Positions 6,495-7,695 of a stretch of DNA of 7,695 bases are shown here, in pieces. The DNA comes from Clostridia bacterium (lineage in GTDB: Bacteria; Bacillota; Clostridia; Christensenellales; Aristaeellaceae): assembly GCA_016295665.1 (NCBI GenBank), contig JAEDKS010000115.1, forward strand, positions 1 to 7,695. The letters run 5' to 3'. The translations under genes and the position numbers were made by a program. The notes beneath the pieces are model-generated. The model searched no databases. It saw only the letters and a list, made by a program, of their open reading frames with translations, and was not told the origin of the DNA. The stretch's first letter is position 1. The number at the start of each line of letters is the position of its first letter.

Positions 6495-6665
6495 TTACTC
6501 GGCTTTGGGAGCGTCCATGGGGCAGACGGAAGCGCAGGCACCGCAGTCAATGCACTTCTCAGGGTCGATGACGTACTTCTCCGCACCCTCGGTGATCGCA
6601 TCCATGGGGCAGCCGGCAGCGCAGGCGCCGCACTTGATGCAGGCATCGGTGATCGTATAGGCCAT
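6495..6665 (-). CDS. Clostridial-type 2[4Fe-4S] ferredoxin, 56 residues
   Basis: A complete 56-residue bacterial ferredoxin, a small cytoplasmic low-potential electron carrier used by anaerobes with enzymes such as pyruvate:ferredoxin oxidoreductase and hydrogenase. It begins MAYTITDACIKCGACAAGCP and has two CxxCxxCxxxCP clusters with Cys at 9, 12, 15, 19 and at 38, 41, 44, 48. The two halves show the internal duplication typical of the family (each ends CPMDA), and the size matches clostridial ferredoxins. The start is fixed by a full AGGAGGTG site (plus-strand 6673-6680) seven bases upstream. It has its own strong promoter and a terminator four bases after the stop, so it can be a single-gene transcript. 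Read-through from ricT upstream is also possible, as no terminator is seen between them. The specific redox partner is unknown. Confidence 0.96.
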   Translation of the reverse strand: MAYTITDACIKCGACAAGCPMDAITEGAEKYVIDPEKCIDCGACASVCPMDAPKAE

Positions 6666-6715
6666 CTCTTTTCACCTCCTTCCCCAAGCATGATCCAATC
6701 CATGGGTGATAGCTC

Positions 6716-6744
6716 ATTATAGCATGCCCGGTGGGATTTTGCAA
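6716..6744 (-). promoter_or_regulatory. Strong sigma-A-type promoter of the ferredoxin gene
   Basis: On the minus strand there is a -35 box TTGCAA (plus-strand 6739-6744), a 17-base spacer and a perfect -10 box TATAAT (plus-strand 6716-6721). The transcript would start near 6709 with a leader of about 44 bases ending in the strong AGGAGGTG site. A further TTGACA (plus-strand 6770-6775) overlaps the ricT stop codon, but its matching -10 sequence is poor (3 of 6). The quality of this promoter and its ribosome binding site suggests high expression, as expected for a ferredoxin. Confidence 0.82.
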
Positions 6745-6771
6745 GCATTTACCGCATATGGCAGGAAATTG

Positions 6772-7695
6772 TCAAACAGATTCGTCCGCGTCCGCGGCTT
6801 CTGCCTTCGGTTCTGCGGGCACCCCGGGCGTCTCCGGCTGCGCAGGAGCAGGCTCGGCGGCTGCCGGCTCCGCAGGGGCCTCGGGCGCTGCTGCTGCGGA
6901 TTCGGACTGTACAGGGGCCTCGGTGACCTCGGAAAGCTCGGGCTTCGCGGGGGTCTCCGGCTGCGCTGCAGGCGCCTCGGGCTGCTGCTCATCCGCCAGG
7001 ACGACCTCGATCTCCTCCAGCTCCTCAATCTGCGTGATCCGCTCGTCGGCTTCGTCGCCCTGTGCGGCGCGCATGGCGCGCTCCAGCGCGTCCTGCCAGG
7101 CGTTGCTGCTCTTGTGTGCCTGCTGCTTTCCGGCTGCGGCAGGCTCGGGCTTCTCCGGCGCGGGGGCAGGCTTGGGCGCGGGCTTCTGCGGGGCGGGCTG
7201 TGCAGGCTGCTGCGCCTTCGGTGCGCCGCCACGTCCGCCACGGGGGCCGCGCTCACGGCGGCTGCGCTCGCCGCCCTCCCGCTGACGGCCCTGCTCCGGC
7301 TTCTTCTCCCCGGGGGCATCCGCTGCGGCGGCGGGCTCCGATGCGACCGCAGGGGCGGGGGCTTCCTCAGCGGGCTGCGCGGGCGCATGCTCCTGACGGA
7401 AGCGCTCCAGCTCCTCCATGGTGAAGTCCTTCATCTCGCTGCTGTCGCCCTTGGAGATACGAACCCGAACACTCTCCTTGATGACGTTCAGATCCACCAC
7501 CACACCCGTGCCATCCGGCGTGGCGATCTCCCTGCCCACCCGGGGCATCCGCTTGCGGGTCTGCTCGTAGTTGTCCTGCTCGTACTTGAGGCAGCACATC
7601 AGCCTGCCGCACACGCCGCTGATCTTGATGGGGTTCAGCGACAGGTTCTGCTCCTTCGCCATCTTGATGGACACCGGCTGGAAGTCGCCCAGGAA
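6772..7695 (-). CDS. ricT: PSP1-domain protein RicT (YaaT), C-terminal part, with long disordered tail
   Basis: The 3' part (307 residues visible) of a PSP1-domain protein; the start lies beyond the window end. In Bacillus subtilis RicT (YaaT) acts with RicA and RicF (YmcA, YlbF) in a complex that directs RNase Y cleavage and affects sporulation and competence; the complex carries iron-sulfur clusters. The visible PSP1 end is typical: FLGDFQPVSIKMAKEQNLSL, then KISGVCGRLMCCLKYE with Cys at visible positions 29, 34 and 35, the conserved cysteine set. It is followed by GREIATPDGTGVVVDLNV and a short strand region to about visible residue 98. The remaining roughly 205 residues are a low-complexity Ala/Pro/Glu tail with a basic RGG-like patch (bases 7216-7287) and a predicted helical island (bases 6991-7116). 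The family usually ends soon after the PSP1 region, so the tail is unusually long. No terminator follows the stop codon. Confidence 0.9.
   Translation of the reverse strand, partial: FLGDFQPVSIKMAKEQNLSLNPIKISGVCGRLMCCLKYEQDNYEQTRKRMPRVGREIATPDGTGVVVDLNVIKESVRVRISKGDSSEMKDFTMEELERFRQEHAPAQPAEEAPAPAVASEPAAAADAPGEKKPEQGRQREGGERSRRERGPRGGRGGAPKAQQPAQPAPQKPAPKPAPAPEKPEPAAAGKQQAHKSSNAWQDALERAMRAAQGDEADERITQIEELEEIEVVLADEQQPEAPAAQPETPAKPELSEVTEAPVQSESAAAAPEAPAEPAAAEPAPAQPETPGVPAEPKAEAADADESV

Noticed and set aside
6666..6709. Riboswitch or leader attenuator upstream of the ferredoxin gene
   Set aside because: The leader is only about 44 bases, with no convincing stem-loop and no known riboswitch motif.
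5715..6722. A 335-codon plus-strand open frame across the PAP2 and ferredoxin region
   Set aside because: It runs antisense to two recognisable genes and across the ferredoxin terminator, lacks a ribosome binding site, and has Arg/Gln/His-rich composition typical of a shadow frame.
6717..7388. A 223-codon minus-strand frame overlapping the ricT tail, extremely rich in Arg, Ser and Pro
   Set aside because: It is the ricT tail read out of frame; the in-frame protein continues directly from the conserved PSP1 sequence.
1..7695. CRISPR arrays, tRNA or rRNA genes, insertion sequences, attachment sites or a defence system
   Set aside because: No spaced direct repeats, tRNA-like sequence, transposase or integrase motifs, or terminal inverted repeats were seen; every long stretch is accounted for by housekeeping-type genes.

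Overview
The window is GC-rich chromosomal DNA (clearly above 60% G+C by eye) and looks like ordinary core genome of an anaerobic Gram-positive bacterium, most likely a high-GC member of the Clostridia (Bacillota). The reasons are: der directly followed by plsY, an arrangement common in Bacillota; a PSP1-domain RicT/YaaT-type protein; a clostridial-type 2[4Fe-4S] mini-ferredoxin; a CmpB-like PF06541 membrane protein; a YpsA-like SLOG protein; and strong AGGAGG-type ribosome binding sites. The exact lineage cannot be read from the sequence.

Layout. Positions 1-4093 hold a plus-strand run of tightly packed genes, probably one transcript entering from upstream: the 3' end of der (ribosome-assembly GTPase), plsY (acyl-phosphate:glycerol-3-phosphate acyltransferase), a five-helix PF06541 membrane protein with a coiled-coil tail, lepA (elongation factor 4), and a SLOG-fold protein whose start is unclear and which follows lepA without a gap. 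A DUF1622 membrane protein runs convergently (4096-4482, minus) from a good sigma-A-type promoter. hemW (4568-5722, plus) leaves the same intergenic region in the opposite direction. It converges on a PAP2-type membrane phosphatase (5727-6383, minus). Upstream of that, also on minus, lie a 56-residue ferredoxin gene (6495-6665) with its own promoter and a compact terminator, and the 3' part of ricT (6772 to beyond the window end).

The genes serve translation and ribosome biology (der, lepA), membrane lipid synthesis (plsY, possibly the PAP2 protein), iron-sulfur, radical-SAM or electron-transfer chemistry (hemW, ferredoxin) and RNA processing (ricT). No mobile element, CRISPR array, tRNA, rRNA or defence island is visible, and no intergenic stretch exceeds 120 bases.

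I do not see a new multi-gene system. The points worth a second look are local: the SLOG gene has no conventional start codon outside lepA but has a Shine-Dalgarno sequence that a hairpin at the lepA stop could mask; the last 73 codons of lepA differ sharply in third-position composition; RicT carries a long disordered tail with an RGG-like patch and a helical island; and an 11-base element is shared by two promoter regions.
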